From Bdellovibrionales bacterium (GTDB taxonomy: Bacteria; Bdellovibrionota; Bdellovibrionia; Bdellovibrionales; UBA1609), in NCBI GenBank assembly GCA_026648125.1, contig JAPKGD010000144.1, forward strand, positions 1 to 5,812: a stretch of DNA of 5,812 nt, in the 5' to 3' direction. Positions 5,444 through 5,812 of this stretch are shown piece after piece. Both the position numbers and the translations under genes were made by a program. The number at the start of each line of letters is the position of its first letter. Position 1 is the first letter of the stretch. The notes below the pieces were generated by a model that worked only from the letters and a program-made list of their open reading frames with translations, had not been told where the DNA came from and made no database searches.

Positions 5444-5812
5444 ATGGCAAACCCACGTCAGATAGGCCTATTCGATGGCCATCACCCGAAGAGCGCGCAT
5501 ATTTCCATCAAAGACAAACACGAGTTGGTTCAGTTGGCCGATCTGACACCGTGGCCAGAGCTTATCGAGGCGGCGCAAGGAATCAGGGCCTTGAAAGTCA
5601 AAGCCCTGGTCGGTCCCGAGCCGCATTACCGCGAACTTCTGGGAGCGATTGCGCTCATGTCAGTGAGGCAAATCACCTACCGACAAGCCGAAGATCTGAT
5701 TGCCCACTATGCACCGGCCAGATACCTTTGCAATTTGATGGATTCCAGCTGGAACCCGGATCACATCACCATCTTCGAGTTCACCCAGATGATGGGCCCA
5801 GAAGGAATGGAC
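5444..5812 (+). CDS. N-terminal 123 residues of an insertion-sequence transposase (partial)
   Basis: The frame is open from ATG 5444 to the last base, so the stop and the catalytic DDE domain are outside the window. The visible part matches the layout of the DUF772/InsH-type N-terminal domain of IS5- and IS1182-like transposases: KHELVQLADLTPWPELIEAA (residues 24-43; compare 'HPLVkLaelIDWe'), a long helical stretch HYRELLGAIALMSVRQITYR with RQAEDLI, then ARYLCNL, and finally WNPDHITIFEFTQMMGPEGM, which parallels 'pDhsTisrFR' before the catalytic domain. This domain is thought to help bind the terminal repeats. The gene is richer in G+C than its neighbours: 37 of 60 bases at 5521-5580 against 29 of 60 at 1081-1140, which fits acquired DNA. 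Exact IS family is uncertain. Confidence 0.8.
   Translation, partial: MANPRQIGLFDGHHPKSAHISIKDKHELVQLADLTPWPELIEAAQGIRALKVKALVGPEPHYRELLGAIALMSVRQITYRQAEDLIAHYAPARYLCNLMDSSWNPDHITIFEFTQMMGPEGMD
5444..5812 (+). mobile_element. Left part of an insertion sequence running off the window
   Basis: The transposase fragment implies an insertion sequence whose left end lies somewhere in 5201-5443 and whose right end is beyond 5812. I could not place the left terminal repeat or target duplication without the other end, so only the coding part is marked. Confidence 0.55.

Overview
The window reads like part of a Gram-negative chromosome. It carries the end of a surface-polysaccharide gene cluster on the + strand, a convergent pair of genes for exported proteins on the - strand, and the beginning of an insertion sequence at the right edge. 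Base composition is near 50% G+C. A subtilase of the type common in Bdellovibrio-like and other former deltaproteobacteria makes that group a reasonable guess, but nothing here fixes the taxon.

Positions 1-3597 (+) form a tight run of four co-directional genes, probably one operon: the last 72 codons of a protein whose tail resembles the glycerophosphodiester phosphodiesterase (GDPD) superfamily; a two-domain protein with a degenerate nucleotidyltransferase-like half and an APH/choline-kinase-like half; a nucleotidyltransferase with intact motifs; and a family 2 glycosyltransferase. Gaps are 42 nt, 2 nt and a 4-nt ATGA overlap. The likely logic, by analogy with LicA/LicC phosphocholine decoration, is that a small alcohol or sugar is phosphorylated, activated as an NDP-derivative and added to a surface glycan. 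The substrate is not evident from the sequence. Short G tracts sit at the 5' ends of two of these genes.

Positions 3590-5200 (-) hold a signal-peptide protein of 142 residues with four cysteines, followed 48 nt downstream by an S8 subtilisin-like protease with a complete Asp/His/Ser triad and a signal peptide but almost no room for a propeptide. The protease gene overlaps the glycosyltransferase gene tail to tail by 8 bp, and both stops fall in or beside the palindrome ACTTAAGT.

Positions 5201-5443 are non-coding. They contain several dyad symmetries and a fair sigma70-type promoter pointing right. From 5444 to the window end runs the N-terminal 123 residues of a transposase that resembles the DUF772/InsH-type N-terminal domain (IS5/IS1182-like). 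It is cut by the window edge.

I saw no tRNA, rRNA, CRISPR array, origin or convincing terminator.
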